This document shows positions 33,395 through 43,181 of a DNA stretch of 64,000 nucleotides, piece by piece. The notes under the pieces are model-generated. The model saw nothing but the letters and a program-made list of their open reading frames with translations, was not told where the DNA came from and made no database searches. The DNA is from Pseudarthrobacter defluvii (lineage in GTDB: Bacteria; Actinomycetota; Actinomycetes; Actinomycetales; Micrococcaceae). The stretch is from NCBI RefSeq assembly GCF_030323865.1, contig NZ_CP066362.1:3906001-3970000 (forward strand), written 5' to 3'. The first letter of the stretch is position 1. Each line of letters opens with the position of its first letter. Both the position numbers and the translations under genes were made by a program.

Positions 33395-34446
33395 GATGCC
33401 TTCCCTGAAGGAGTTGCGGTGGGCTGCGTGGCGGAGAAGTTTTCCGCTGTGATGGTCTTGGATTCGGGCAGCGCTTCCTCGGAGAGGCCCCAGCGCTCCA
33501 GCACCTTCCCGTAGGAGCCGTCCTTGATGACCTCGTTGAGGGCCGCGGAGATCACCGGCGCCAGCCCGTTCCCGCGCAGCGTGGTGGCGGCCACCAGGGT
33601 TTCGGACGGCCACCCGGCATTGACCTTGCCCACCACCTTCAGGTCGTCACGGGTGTTCTCCCGGTACACGGTGGACGGATACGGCGCGATGTTCAGGTCC
33701 GTGCGGCCGGAGGACAGCGCCAGGATGGTGTCGGCGTCGGACGAGTAGTACTGCAGGGTGGCCGGCGCCTTGCCCTTCGATTCGAGCTCCTTGTTCCAGG
33801 CCAGCAGGATCTTCTCCTGGTTGGTGCCGGACCCCACAGAGATCTTCAGGCCGGAGATGTCGTCCGCGCCCTTGATGTCGTAGGTGGAGGACTTCTTGGC
33901 CTCGAAGCCCATGTACGCGGCCCGGTAGCTGGCGAAGTCGAACAGTTTCACCCGGTCCTTGTTCACACCCACGTTGGAGAACACGGCCTCGAAATCGCCC
34001 GACTGGGTCTTCAGCGGCCAGTTCTCCCAGGACGTGACCTGGACGTCGAGTTCCAGGCCCAGTTTGTCGGCCACCAGTTGGGCGATGTCCAGCTCGGAGC
34101 CGATCGGCGTTTTGTCGTCCGTGGCGTGGAAGGACAGCGGGATGGAGCCGGCCGTGGTGGCCACGGTGAGCTTGCCGTCCTTGCTGATCAGTTGGGGGAC
34201 CTTGGCGGCGAGCGCCGCATCCTTCTCCGCCCGGATCCGCTGCTGGTCCGGTGAGGTGTTGTAGACCACGCCGTTGCGGGCCGCCGTCGTCTGAGCCGCT
34301 CCGCTGGGGTTTGCGGCAGCCGAGGCGCCGGGGTCGGCACAGCCGGCGAGCGCAGCAGTGCCCAAAAGGACAGTGCCCAGAAGGACGACGGCGGGACGCG
34401 CCGCGAGTGCGCGGCTGCGGGGTGGGCCGCTGGTTGGGAAAGCCAT
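33391..34446 (-). CDS. Amino-acid ABC transporter substrate-binding lipoprotein
   Basis: A 351-residue polar-amino-acid-type binding lipoprotein with a hydrophobic signal ending LAGC (Cys36). The mature domain shows KLTVATTAGSIPLSFHATDD, IGSELDIAQLVADKLGLELD and GRTDLNIAPYPSTVYREN. It should present an amino acid or derivative to the permease encoded at 35269. Four-base stop/start overlap with the DUF1684 gene. The ligand is unknown; the monooxygenase neighbours suggest an S- or N-substituted amino acid. Confidence 0.9.
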   Translation of the reverse strand: MAFPTSGPPRSRALAARPAVVLLGTVLLGTAALAGCADPGASAAANPSGAAQTTAARNGVVYNTSPDQQRIRAEKDAALAAKVPQLISKDGKLTVATTAGSIPLSFHATDDKTPIGSELDIAQLVADKLGLELDVQVTSWENWPLKTQSGDFEAVFSNVGVNKDRVKLFDFASYRAAYMGFEAKKSSTYDIKGADDISGLKISVGSGTNQEKILLAWNKELESKGKAPATLQYYSSDADTILALSSGRTDLNIAPYPSTVYRENTRDDLKVVGKVNAGWPSETLVAATTLRGNGLAPVISAALNEVIKDGSYGKVLERWGLSEEALPESKTITAENFSATQPTATPSGKAS

Positions 34447-34459
34447 GGGGTGAAGTCCT

Positions 34460-35268
<809 letters not shown>

Positions 35269-35269
<1 letters not shown>

Positions 35270-36279
35270 CAGAAGTTCCTTCGGTGGGGCACTGCCGCGT
35301 GGGTGGCGAAGAATTTACGGGCCTTCTGCAGGGGCGTCAGCGGCAGGTTCCGCACCGCGCCCTTGGAGTAGTGCCGTTCGATGTAGTACTGGAACACACT
35401 GAGCACGGACGTGATCACGATGTACCAGAGCGTGGCCACCAGCAGCAGCGGCAGGACCTGCTGGGTGCGGTTGTAGATGACCTGCACTGTGTAGAACAGC
35501 TCGGAGTAGGCCAGGACGTAGACGATCGAGGTGCCCTTGACCAGGCCGATGATCTCGTTGAACGCCGTGGGCAGGATGGCCCGCATGGCCTGCGGGAGCA
35601 CGATCCGGGTGGAGCGGCGCCAGGCGGGGATGCCCAGCGCGGCGGCGGCCTCCAGCTGGCCCTGGTCCACGGACAGGATGCCGCCGCGGATGATCTCCGC
35701 CGAGTACGCGGCCTGGTTCAGGGTCAGGCCCAGGACGGCCGCCGCGAACTGGCTGATCAGCGTGGTGGTCTGCACCTCGAAGAACCGGACGTCCGTGAAG
35801 GGGATCCCCAGGCTGATCTTTTCGTACAGGTAGCCCAGGTTGTACCAGAGGAGCATCTGCACCAGCAGCGGCGTGGACCGGAAGACCCAGGAGAACGTCC
35901 AGGACACCGAGACCAGCAGCGGCGACGCGGAAAGCCGCATCAGCGCCAGGATGAAGCCCAGCACGAAGCCGAGGACGCCGGAGATGGCAGTGAGCTTCAG
36001 GGTTTCCACCAGGCCGTTGACCACGGACTGGGCGGTGAACCACTGCGCCACCACGCCCCACTCCCAGCGGGGATTGGTGGCCAGGGACCAGGCCACGGCA
36101 AGGACACCGAGCGCGACGACGGCCGTCCCCACCCAGCGCCACGGGTGCTTTGCTGCCACCACGCGATAAGACGAGTAGTCCGTGGCCTGACGGGGCGGCG
36201 TACCAAGGCCGGTTGGCGGCGCTTCCGCCGCCGGTTGCGGTTGTTGTGACTGCGCCACCGTCGTTGCTGCTGAACTCAT
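35269..36279 (-). CDS. Amino-acid ABC transporter permease (HisMQ/GlnP type)
   Basis: A 336-residue permease. It has a long hydrophilic N-terminal region (residues 1-45), then membrane segments including [20 protein letters not shown] and the PAAT core [20 protein letters not shown], with the EAA-like loop [20 protein letters not shown]. It probably works as a homodimer. It is first gene of the minus-strand operon; GAGGTGGCGC precedes the ATG. The 297-base gap to the divergent gene at 36577 has no recognised riboswitch or palindrome. Confidence 0.92.
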
Positions 36280-36576
36280 GCGCCACCTCGCTTCTTGCCG
36301 TGGGTTCCTTGTGCAGGCGGTTGCCCCTGGCTGTTGCCTCTGATGCGGGACCGTTTGGCCCGCTGCTGGCTGCAAATCTAGGACCGGCCTGAACGGGCCA
36401 GCAAGGCGGCAGGTTGCAATACTTCACCGGAGTTCGCACGGCGTCATGAGTCGGTTCTTTGCGTCTTTTGACCCGCTGTGACGCGGAGTTAACGGGCGTG
36501 ACCAGGCCCTCGACCGCCGTCGTCACCGCTGCCTAGCATGAGGCTCTCCATCCCACCCCCACCGTCAGGAGCGCCC

Positions 36577-38532
36577 ATGCCAGCCACCATCCCGGCCATC
36601 GTCTTCATCGGCGGCGGGCCGCGCACGGCGGGTGTGCTGGAGCGGATTGCAGCCAACCGGCCGGACGTTTTCACCGGGCCGCTGCAGATCCACGTGGTGG
36701 AGCCACATGTCCCGGGTTCGGGCCGGATCTGGCGGCACGACCAGGACCCCGGGCTCCTCCTCAACTCGATGGCGGCGGACATCACCATGTTCACGGACCA
36801 GTCAGTGGAGTGCGCCGGGCCTGCCGCCCCCGGCCCCGGCCTGGCCGAGTGGGCCGCCGGGGTGCTGGACGCCTCCATCATTGACGTTCCGGACTTCCCG
36901 CAGCCGCTGTGGCAGCAGCTGCGGACCCTGACCGGCACCACCTTCCCCACCCGCCAGCTGCAGAGCCAGTACCTGGAGTGGTTCTTCCGCCGCGCGTCCA
37001 GGTCGCCGGGCCGCAGCGTGACCGTCCACCGGACCACCGCCGTCGGCATCACGGCGCAGGAGGGCTGCGGGCACGACGTTGCGCTGGCCAGCGGCCGGAC
37101 CCTACACGCGGACATCGTGGTCACCGCCCTGGGCCACACCGACTCCCGGCCGGACGCCGTCTCCGCCGGCTTCGCGGACTTCGCCGCCCGGCACGGCGGC
37201 TACCACGCGGCACCCAGCTACACCACCGACGTCGACTACTCCCCCATTGCCCCCGGCCAGGACGTGATCGTCGCCGGGATGGGACTGGCGTTCGTGGACC
37301 TGCTGGTCCTCCTCATGGAGGGCCGCGGCGGCAGGTTCCAGGAAACGGACGACGGCGGGCTGCGCTACCTTCCGTCCGGACGGGAACCGCGGCTGTGGGC
37401 AGGGTCGCGCCGAGGGGTGCCGTACCACTCCAAGATTTCGGCAGCACTGCGGGGCCTGGCGCCGGGGCCGCTGCGGTTCTTTACGGCCGACGCGGTGGAG
37501 GCCCTGCTGGCGCAGCACGGCGAACTGGACTTCCGGCAACACCTGTGGCCGCTGATCGCAAAGGAGGCCGGCTATTACTACTACCGTGAACTCCTGACCG
37601 GCAGTCCTGAACGGGGTGCCATGGGGTGGGATTCCTTCGCCGCGCGGTACACCGGCCTCGACTCGTACAGCGGCGAGCGCACCGACCTCGTGGCCGCCGC
37701 CGTCCCGGACGCGGGCCTGCACCTGGACCTGGAGCGGCTGGACCGGCCCTTCGCCGGTCTTCGCTTCGACGGGCACCGTGCCGTCCAAGAGGCGGTGGCG
37801 GGGTACATCGAGCAGGACCTCGCGCTGCGCGACAGCCGCGATCATCCGGAAACCCTTGCCCTGTTCCTGACCCTGCTGCAGGTGTACATGGAGGTGGGGC
37901 GCGTAGTCCCGCCCGAGCGGCTGAACGCACGCTCGCAGCAGGTAATCCACGGGTGGTGGCACGGCTTCTTCAGTTTCGTGGACTCCGGGCCGCCTCCGCA
38001 CCGGCTCCGGCAGATGCTGGCGCTGCACCGGGCCGGCCTGCTGCAGTTCCTGGGCCCGGGCCTGGAAGTCACCCCTGATGAGGCTAGTGGAACCTTCCGC
38101 GCCACCTCGCCGCAGTCGGATGTCACAGTTTCTGCCAAGGCGTTGATCGAGGCGCGGCTGCCGTCCACGTCGGTGGCCAGGTCCCTGAACCCCGTGCTTG
38201 CCTCGCTGCATGAGAGCGGGCTGGGCAGCGAGCAGCGGCTGTTGACCTCCGACGGCATCCACTCCACCGGGAAGCTGCTGGTCTCCGCTGAGCACCGGCT
38301 GGTGGGAGCCGACGGCCAGGCGCAGGCCACCCTCTTCGGCATCGGCCCCGGAACGTCCGGATGGGGCGCCGGCGCCTTTGCCCGTCCCAACACCAATGCC
38401 GCACCGTTCCGCGAAAACGACGCCCTGGCCCGGACCATCCTCGGGGTTTCCCGGGATATCGCCGCCCGGCCGTCCGCCACGGTAATTTCAGAACCAACAA
38501 CTCCAGAACCAGCCGCCGCCGGAAAGAACTGA
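36577..38532 (+). CDS. Large FAD/NAD(P)-binding protein (NAD_binding_9/HpyO-like)
   Basis: A 651-residue protein opening IPAIVFIGGGPRTAGVLERI, a Rossmann motif of the FAD-NAD(P)-binding (pfam13454-type) family, followed by LHADIVVTALGHTDSRPDA (second dinucleotide-fold segment) and a long C-terminal part ending with FGIGPGTSGWGAGAFARPNT. Such proteins resemble N-hydroxylating or other single-component flavin oxidoreductases, but reaction is not established. ATG 36577 with AGGAG is chosen; an upstream in-frame ATG at 36538 lacks a ribosome site. Divergent from the amino-acid importer/monooxygenase operon and four bases from the GNAT gene, so probably part of the same pathway. Confidence 0.85.
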   Translation: MPATIPAIVFIGGGPRTAGVLERIAANRPDVFTGPLQIHVVEPHVPGSGRIWRHDQDPGLLLNSMAADITMFTDQSVECAGPAAPGPGLAEWAAGVLDASIIDVPDFPQPLWQQLRTLTGTTFPTRQLQSQYLEWFFRRASRSPGRSVTVHRTTAVGITAQEGCGHDVALASGRTLHADIVVTALGHTDSRPDAVSAGFADFAARHGGYHAAPSYTTDVDYSPIAPGQDVIVAGMGLAFVDLLVLLMEGRGGRFQETDDGGLRYLPSGREPRLWAGSRRGVPYHSKISAALRGLAPGPLRFFTADAVEALLAQHGELDFRQHLWPLIAKEAGYYYYRELLTGSPERGAMGWDSFAARYTGLDSYSGERTDLVAAAVPDAGLHLDLERLDRPFAGLRFDGHRAVQEAVAGYIEQDLALRDSRDHPETLALFLTLLQVYMEVGRVVPPERLNARSQQVIHGWWHGFFSFVDSGPPPHRLRQMLALHRAGLLQFLGPGLEVTPDEASGTFRATSPQSDVTVSAKALIEARLPSTSVARSLNPVLASLHESGLGSEQRLLTSDGIHSTGKLLVSAEHRLVGADGQAQATLFGIGPGTSGWGAGAFARPNTNAAPFRENDALARTILGVSRDIAARPSATVISEPTTPEPAAAGKN

Positions 38533-38536
38533 ATCA

Positions 38537-39064
38537 ATGACCGCAGAATCCGATCTCAAACCCAGGCCACTCGATCCCGCCCGGCTCGACATCCTCAGCC
38601 TGCCCATGCACGATCCCCGGGTCCGGCCGCTCCTGGACGAGCTCGCCGTCGAATATGACACGCGCTACGGGGACCTGTTCGGGCGCAGCGCCGCCGCTGA
38701 CGAGCTGAACCGCTACCCGGCGGAGGAATTCGAGGAGCCGCACGGCGCGGTCCTGGTGATCCAGGAGAACGGTGAGTCAATCGCCGGCGGGGCGTTCCGC
38801 CGGTACGACGAAACCACCGCGGAACTGAAACGGATCTGGACCCACTCAGCGCACCGCCGTCGTGGTTTGGGTCGCCTGGTGCTGGCTGAGCTGGAAGCCC
38901 TTGCTGCCGCACGGGGCTACACCCGGCTGTACCTCACCACCGGGCCGCGGCAGCCCGAGGCCAAGGACCTTTACCTGAACACGGGCTACCAGGCGCAGTT
39001 CGACGTGGACGCCGACCCTGAGACCATCGGGCCGCTGGCGTTCACCAAAGACCTGCCGAATTGA
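38537..39064 (+). CDS. GNAT-family N-acetyltransferase
   Basis: A 175-residue GNAT enzyme. The acetyl-CoA pyrophosphate loop is RRRGLGR in THSAHRRRGLGRLVLAELEA (about residues 108-127), and LYLNTGYQ is the family beta-bulge region. It begins four bases after the flavoprotein stop. With an amino-acid importer and CmoJ-like monooxygenases adjacent, it could N-acetylate an imported S-substituted cysteine, as SnaA does in Bacillus; this is inference from synteny, not from active-site evidence. Confidence 0.9.
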   Translation: MTAESDLKPRPLDPARLDILSLPMHDPRVRPLLDELAVEYDTRYGDLFGRSAAADELNRYPAEEFEEPHGAVLVIQENGESIAGGAFRRYDETTAELKRIWTHSAHRRRGLGRLVLAELEALAAARGYTRLYLTTGPRQPEAKDLYLNTGYQAQFDVDADPETIGPLAFTKDLPN

Positions 39065-39112
39065 CAGGCGCCGGCTCCCTGCAGAGAAGGCACCCGCCGC
39101 TAAGCTAACGCC

Positions 39113-40912
39113 ATGGCCACCAAAACCACAGCAGAGAAGCTTGCCACCATCCAGAAGGGCTACACCTTGGAGGGCGCCACCATCGAGCTGGGAGCCGCCA
39201 TCATCGACGGCGAACTCCACAAGGACGCGCCGGTGCGGCTGCCGCTGGCCATGATGAACCGGCACGGGCTGGTGGCCGGCGCCACCGGAACCGGCAAGAC
39301 CGTCACGCTGCACATGATGGCCGAACAGCTGTCCACGGCCGGCGTCCCCGTGTTCCTGGCCGACATCAAAGGCGACCTTTCCGGCCTGGCGACGGCCGCC
39401 GTCGGCAGCGACAAACTCAAGGCCCGCACGGACAGCATCGGGCAGCCGTGGGAGGGCAAGACGTTCCCCGTGGAGTTCCTGGCGCTCGGAGGCGACGGCA
39501 ACGGTGTCCCGGTCCGCGCCACCGTTACGTCGTTCGGGCCCATCCTGCTCTCGCGGATCATGGAGCTGAACGACACTCAGGAATCCAGCCTGCAGCTGGT
39601 GTTCTACTTCGCGGACAAAAACGGCCTGGAGCTGATCGACCTCAAGGACCTGCGCGCCGTTATCCAGTTCCTCACCTCGGACGAGGGCAAGGACAAACTG
39701 GCGGAACTCGGTGGGCTGTCCAAGGCGACAGCGGGCGTGATCCTGCGGGAGATCGTGAACCTGGAGGCGCAGGGGCTGGAGAAGTTCTTCGGCGAGCCGG
39801 AGTTCGATACCGCGGAGCTGCTGCGCACCGCACCGGACGGCCGCGGTGTGGTCACCTGCCTGGAGCTGCCCACCCTGCAGACCAAGCCCATGCTGTTCTC
39901 CACCTTCCTGATGTGGCTGCTCGCCGACCTGTTCGAGGACCTCCCCGAGGCCGGCGACCTGGACAAGCCCAAGCTCGTCTTCTTCCTGGACGAGGCACAC
40001 CTGCTGTTCAACGGCGCCACCAAGGCGTTCCTGGACGCCATCACCACCACCGTCCGGCTCATCCGGTCCAAGGGCGTAGGCATTTTCTTCGTCACCCAGA
40101 CCCCGAAGGACGTTCCCGCCGACGTCCTGGGCCAGCTGGCCAACCGGGTGCAGCACGCCCTGCGCGCATTCACCCCTGAGGACGCCAAGGCTCTGAAGGC
40201 CACGGTGTCCACGTTCCCGGTGAGCGACTACGACCTGGAAGAGACCCTGACCTCTGCAGGTATCGGGGAGGCCGTCATCACCGTCATGAATGAAAAAGGT
40301 GCGCCCACGCCCGTGGCCCTCACCCGGCTGCGGGCACCGGAATCCCTCATGGGCCCCAGCGAGGACGCTTTGGTGCGCAGCACGGTTGCCGGGTCCGCGT
40401 TGCTGGGCAAGTACGGGACTGCGGTGGACAACCCGTCCGCGTACGAGAAGCTGAACGGCAAGGCTGCGGCGCCCACCGGTCCGGCAGCGGAGCCTGTTGG
40501 GACGCCTTCTGCCGGTGCTCCTGCTGCCGGTACTCCAGCTGCGCCGGGCTCCTATGACGTGGACGCCGAAGCCCGGCGCATCGAGGAGGAGATCCTGGGC
40601 CGGCCCAGCAGCAGGCCGCCGCAGGCCACGGAGCCCGTGTCACAGGATTTCGACGTCCAGTACGGCACGCCCGATTACAGCGAGCCACGTGAGTCCAAGC
40701 CGCGGGCCAAGGCTCCGCGGACCCGAAAGCCAGCGTCCCAGCCCAGTCAGCCACAGCCGGAGCCCGGCGGCATGATGGGTGACCTGGGCGGGGTCCTCGG
40801 TGGCGCCCTGGGCGGCGGGCTGAAGAGCATGGCGCGGTCCATGGGTACCCAGCTGGGCCGCGAACTGCTCCGCGGAGTGTTCGGCACCTCGTCCCGCCGC
40901 CGTCGTCGCTGA
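39113..40912 (+). CDS. HerA-like/DUF853 P-loop ATPase
   Basis: A 599-residue protein of the DUF853 (helicase HerA-like C-terminal) family. Walker A is GATGTGKT (56-63), Walker B is KLVFFLDEAHLLF, and further motifs include FFVTQTPKDVPADVLGQLANR and VQHALRAFTPEDAKAL. The last 150 residues are Ala/Pro-rich and low complexity, then a glycine-rich segment and a short arginine tract. It is expected to be a hexameric DNA-translocating ATPase of unknown cellular role. No NurA partner is adjacent. Confidence 0.9.
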   Translation: MATKTTAEKLATIQKGYTLEGATIELGAAIIDGELHKDAPVRLPLAMMNRHGLVAGATGTGKTVTLHMMAEQLSTAGVPVFLADIKGDLSGLATAAVGSDKLKARTDSIGQPWEGKTFPVEFLALGGDGNGVPVRATVTSFGPILLSRIMELNDTQESSLQLVFYFADKNGLELIDLKDLRAVIQFLTSDEGKDKLAELGGLSKATAGVILREIVNLEAQGLEKFFGEPEFDTAELLRTAPDGRGVVTCLELPTLQTKPMLFSTFLMWLLADLFEDLPEAGDLDKPKLVFFLDEAHLLFNGATKAFLDAITTTVRLIRSKGVGIFFVTQTPKDVPADVLGQLANRVQHALRAFTPEDAKALKATVSTFPVSDYDLEETLTSAGIGEAVITVMNEKGAPTPVALTRLRAPESLMGPSEDALVRSTVAGSALLGKYGTAVDNPSAYEKLNGKAAAPTGPAAEPVGTPSAGAPAAGTPAAPGSYDVDAEARRIEEEILGRPSSRPPQATEPVSQDFDVQYGTPDYSEPRESKPRAKAPRTRKPASQPSQPQPEPGGMMGDLGGVLGGALGGGLKSMARSMGTQLGRELLRGVFGTSSRRRRR

Positions 40913-41080
40913 GCCAAGTTTCCCACCGGGCAACTGCTGTCCCTGGTCAGCGCCCAAGGCTCCTTTTGCCGCTGTCCCGGCGGCCCGCCGTCGGGCCTTA
41001 GGTAGGTGTTGTCCGCCCGATTAGGGGAGACACCAACTTTAGAGTGCGTCCGCACTGAGGTTACTGTGTAGAACGTGCAG

Positions 41081-42073
41081 ATGAGTCAAGCGTTGGTGAG
41101 GATCGCGGCCGGATGGCTGTTGGGCCTCATGCTTGCCGTCGCCGGAGCCGTCGTGGCCATCAACATTGTGAACAACACTGTGGCCAGTCCGCAGCAACCG
41201 GTCCGGGAGTACCTGGACGCACTGAAGAGCGGGGACGGCGGGCGGGCACTGGGGCTCCTGAAGGCCGCGGTTCCGCCCAGCAACGCCGCGATGCTGGACG
41301 GCCCGGGGCTGCAGTCATCCGCTTCCCGGCTCTCCAACATCAGCATCGGGGACCCGGAGGAACGCCCGGGCAACCAGGTGATGGTTCCCATGGACTACAC
41401 GATCGACGGCAGCCGGCTGCACACGGAATTCTTGCTGCAGAAGACCGGCACCGAGTGGCTGTTCTTCAACACGTGGGCGTTCGTGCCGTCCCGGCTGCCC
41501 ACGGTCGACATCACCGTGGTCAACGGCAACGAGGCCCAGGTCAACGGGGTTCCGGTGAACATGCCCAATGGCCGCAACTCCTTCGCTGTGTTCTACCCCG
41601 GCCAGTACGAGGCTTCCCTGGACGGCCAGTACTTCTCGGCTCCCGCCACGCGCGCCACGGTCACCTCGAAGGATGCCCCCGTGGCTCCGCTCAACCTGCT
41701 GACCCAGGCCACGGACAAGCTGAAGAGCGACGTCGCCGCCAAGGTGCGGGAGTTCCTGGACGGCTGCGCCTCGGAGGCGGTCAAGGAGCAGAAACTCCAG
41801 CCGGACTGCCCCTTCTACTACGCCAGCAACAACCGGGTCCAGGACGGCAGCATCCGGTGGTCCGTGACCGAATACCCGGGTGTCTCGGTGGAACCGTTCG
41901 ATGGCCGCTGGGTGGTGGCGCCCCTGGATGGCAAGGCCAAGGTGGAAGCGCTGCAGCAGAACTCGTTCACCGGGGCCTGGTACCCGCTGGACGAAGAGGT
42001 GGACTTCAGCTTCACCACCAGACTGGACGTCACGGGTGACACGGTCAAGGTCACCCCGCAGCTGAGCTTCTAG
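41081..42073 (+). CDS. Membrane-anchored protein of unknown function
   Basis: A 330-residue protein with one N-terminal membrane segment (AAGWLLGLMLAVAGAVVAIN) and an extracellular domain. The domain begins with a DUF4878-like EYLDALKSGDGGRALGLLKA stretch and carries two cysteines (DGCASEAV and PDCPFYY) that could form a disulfide. A GTG six bases upstream (41075) is an alternative start; neither has a strong ribosome site. The 161-base gap before it holds nothing clear. No function is assigned. Confidence 0.75.
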   Translation: MSQALVRIAAGWLLGLMLAVAGAVVAINIVNNTVASPQQPVREYLDALKSGDGGRALGLLKAAVPPSNAAMLDGPGLQSSASRLSNISIGDPEERPGNQVMVPMDYTIDGSRLHTEFLLQKTGTEWLFFNTWAFVPSRLPTVDITVVNGNEAQVNGVPVNMPNGRNSFAVFYPGQYEASLDGQYFSAPATRATVTSKDAPVAPLNLLTQATDKLKSDVAAKVREFLDGCASEAVKEQKLQPDCPFYYASNNRVQDGSIRWSVTEYPGVSVEPFDGRWVVAPLDGKAKVEALQQNSFTGAWYPLDEEVDFSFTTRLDVTGDTVKVTPQLSF

Positions 42074-42100
42074 GCTCCGCCGACACTTCCCTGTGCCCAG

Positions 42101-42115
42101 ACTGGCCCAGTTTTG
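42101..42115. repeat. ACTGGCCCAGTTTTG direct repeat, left copy
   Basis: An exact 15-base direct repeat of 43087-43101, flanking the DUF559 gene with 986 bases between starts. A related inverted copy (GAAAACTGGGCTGGTT) is at 42162-42177 inside the 3' end of the gene. Confidence 0.85.
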
Positions 42116-42144
42116 AAGCCATGCCTGCCGTGTTCCTCGCCGTT

Positions 42145-43014
42145 TTAGACCCAATCGCCCCGAAAACTGGGCTGGTTCGGCTGCGGCCACCGCAGTGACC
42201 CCCGTGCCAGGACCTCCCGGACCTGCGCCAGGATGGATTCCGGGGCGTAAACCACGTCGTCATAGAAAAACCTGAGTACGGGCAAGCCGTGACGGACAGC
42301 CATGTTGTCCCTGCGGCGGTCCTTTTTGAATTGGCGGGCGTCGAGGTGGAAGGCGAGCCCGTCAATCTCCACGATGAGGAACCCCTCCAGCAGGAAGTCC
42401 ACGCGGCCGACCCCCTCAATCCACACCTGGGTCTCGGTGGATATGCCGGCACCCCTGAACAGCACCCGGGCCAGCGTTTCCAACAGGGAGTCTGCGCCGC
42501 GCTCAACCTTTGACACAACACTGCGTGCTTTGCCTGACCGGTTGCCCTTCAAGTGGTGCAACAGCAGGGACGGCTCAATGTCCCCTCTGTTGTAGGCGCA
42601 CTCCACCATGACCAGCGACTCGAGTTCAGGCAGGCACAACAGTGCGTGAAGCAGGACGTCGGGAAGTGCTGCAAGTGTCCGGTGACGGGGCCGCTGTGTC
42701 AGGGGAAGCCGGTGGCTGACGCAGCGGACGGTACGTCTTCCGTTGCTTTGCCAGTAGTGCGGCCGGGCAGCCGGTTGAAGCTGCCACAGTCCGTAATGTG
42801 GGGCGGCCGATGCGCATGTCAGGAGGCCGCGGGCCTGTCCTGCGCCCACCAGTTCCGCGTCCGCACCCGGAACGGCCAGCAGCCCGCGCTCCAGCCGCAC
42901 CACATGCCCGCCACGGATTGCACGGCTAATGTCCGCTTCCGTTGCCCCTGCGGCGGCCAGGTCACGCCGCAGCAGCACTCCTCCGGCTGATTTGAGGATT
43001 TCCGATGGGTCCAT
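42145..43014 (-). CDS. DUF559 endonuclease-like protein with AbiEi-type N-terminus
   Basis: A 289-residue protein. The N-terminal half (LLRRDLAAAGATEADISRAI, then VVRLERGLLAVPGA) resembles the winged-helix N-domain of AbiEi-like antitoxin proteins. The C-terminal half is DUF559 (Vsr-like nuclease fold): VDFLLEGFLIVEIDGLAFHL, then KKDRRRDNMAVRHGLPVLRF. The D..E.D pattern plus the downstream Arg/Lys suits a PD-(D/E)XK-type nuclease. No toxin partner is adjacent, so a classical AbiE pair is not supported. Gene is flanked by short CTGGCCCAG repeats, which may mark lateral insertion. Confidence 0.82.
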   Translation of the reverse strand: MDPSEILKSAGGVLLRRDLAAAGATEADISRAIRGGHVVRLERGLLAVPGADAELVGAGQARGLLTCASAAPHYGLWQLQPAARPHYWQSNGRRTVRCVSHRLPLTQRPRHRTLAALPDVLLHALLCLPELESLVMVECAYNRGDIEPSLLLHHLKGNRSGKARSVVSKVERGADSLLETLARVLFRGAGISTETQVWIEGVGRVDFLLEGFLIVEIDGLAFHLDARQFKKDRRRDNMAVRHGLPVLRFFYDDVVYAPESILAQVREVLARGSLRWPQPNQPSFRGDWV

Positions 43015-43086
43015 GACGCCACAATGTCTGTCCCCTGTGGCTGCCGGCAGGTATCGGGAGTCCTATGTGGACAAGGGGCCGCGCAC

Positions 43087-43101
43087 ACTGGCCCAGTTTT
43101 G
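43087..43101. repeat. ACTGGCCCAGTTTTG direct repeat, right copy
   Basis: Exact match to 42101-42115. Two further variants, AACTGGCCCGGTCTTCA and TGAAGACTGGGCCAGTT, directly follow and form the hairpin at 43116-43164. Confidence 0.85.
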
Positions 43102-43115
43102 GCGCCGGAGAAACA

Positions 43116-43164
43116 GAACTGGCCCGGTCTTCAGGCTTTCAAAGCTTGAAGACTGGGCCAGTTC
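43116..43164 (-). terminator. Long hairpin, probable terminator of the NHLRC2-like gene
   Basis: GAACTGGCCCGGTCTTCA pairs with TGAAGACTGGGCCAGTTC (one wobble), and inside it GCTTT pairs with AAAGC, giving a nearly continuous stem of over 20 pairs. On the minus strand it lies 17 bases after the stop of the gene at 43182 and is followed by TGTTTCTCC. Confidence 0.6.
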
Positions 43165-43181
43165 AGCGGGTGAGAACCCGG

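Noticed and set aside
36424..36447. Eight-codon minus-strand frame (MTPCELR) upstream of the amino-acid importer as a cysteine leader peptide
   Set aside because: Single Cys codon, no hairpin or ribosome site that would support attenuation; chance cannot be excluded.
36280..36576. SAM-type riboswitch in the importer/flavoprotein divergent region
   Set aside because: GC-rich with partial inverted repeats, but none of the conserved S-box core sequences could be aligned.
42145..43014. AbiE-type toxin-antitoxin system
   Set aside because: Only the AbiEi-like N-terminal domain is present, fused to DUF559; no AbiEii nucleotidyltransferase toxin is adjacent.
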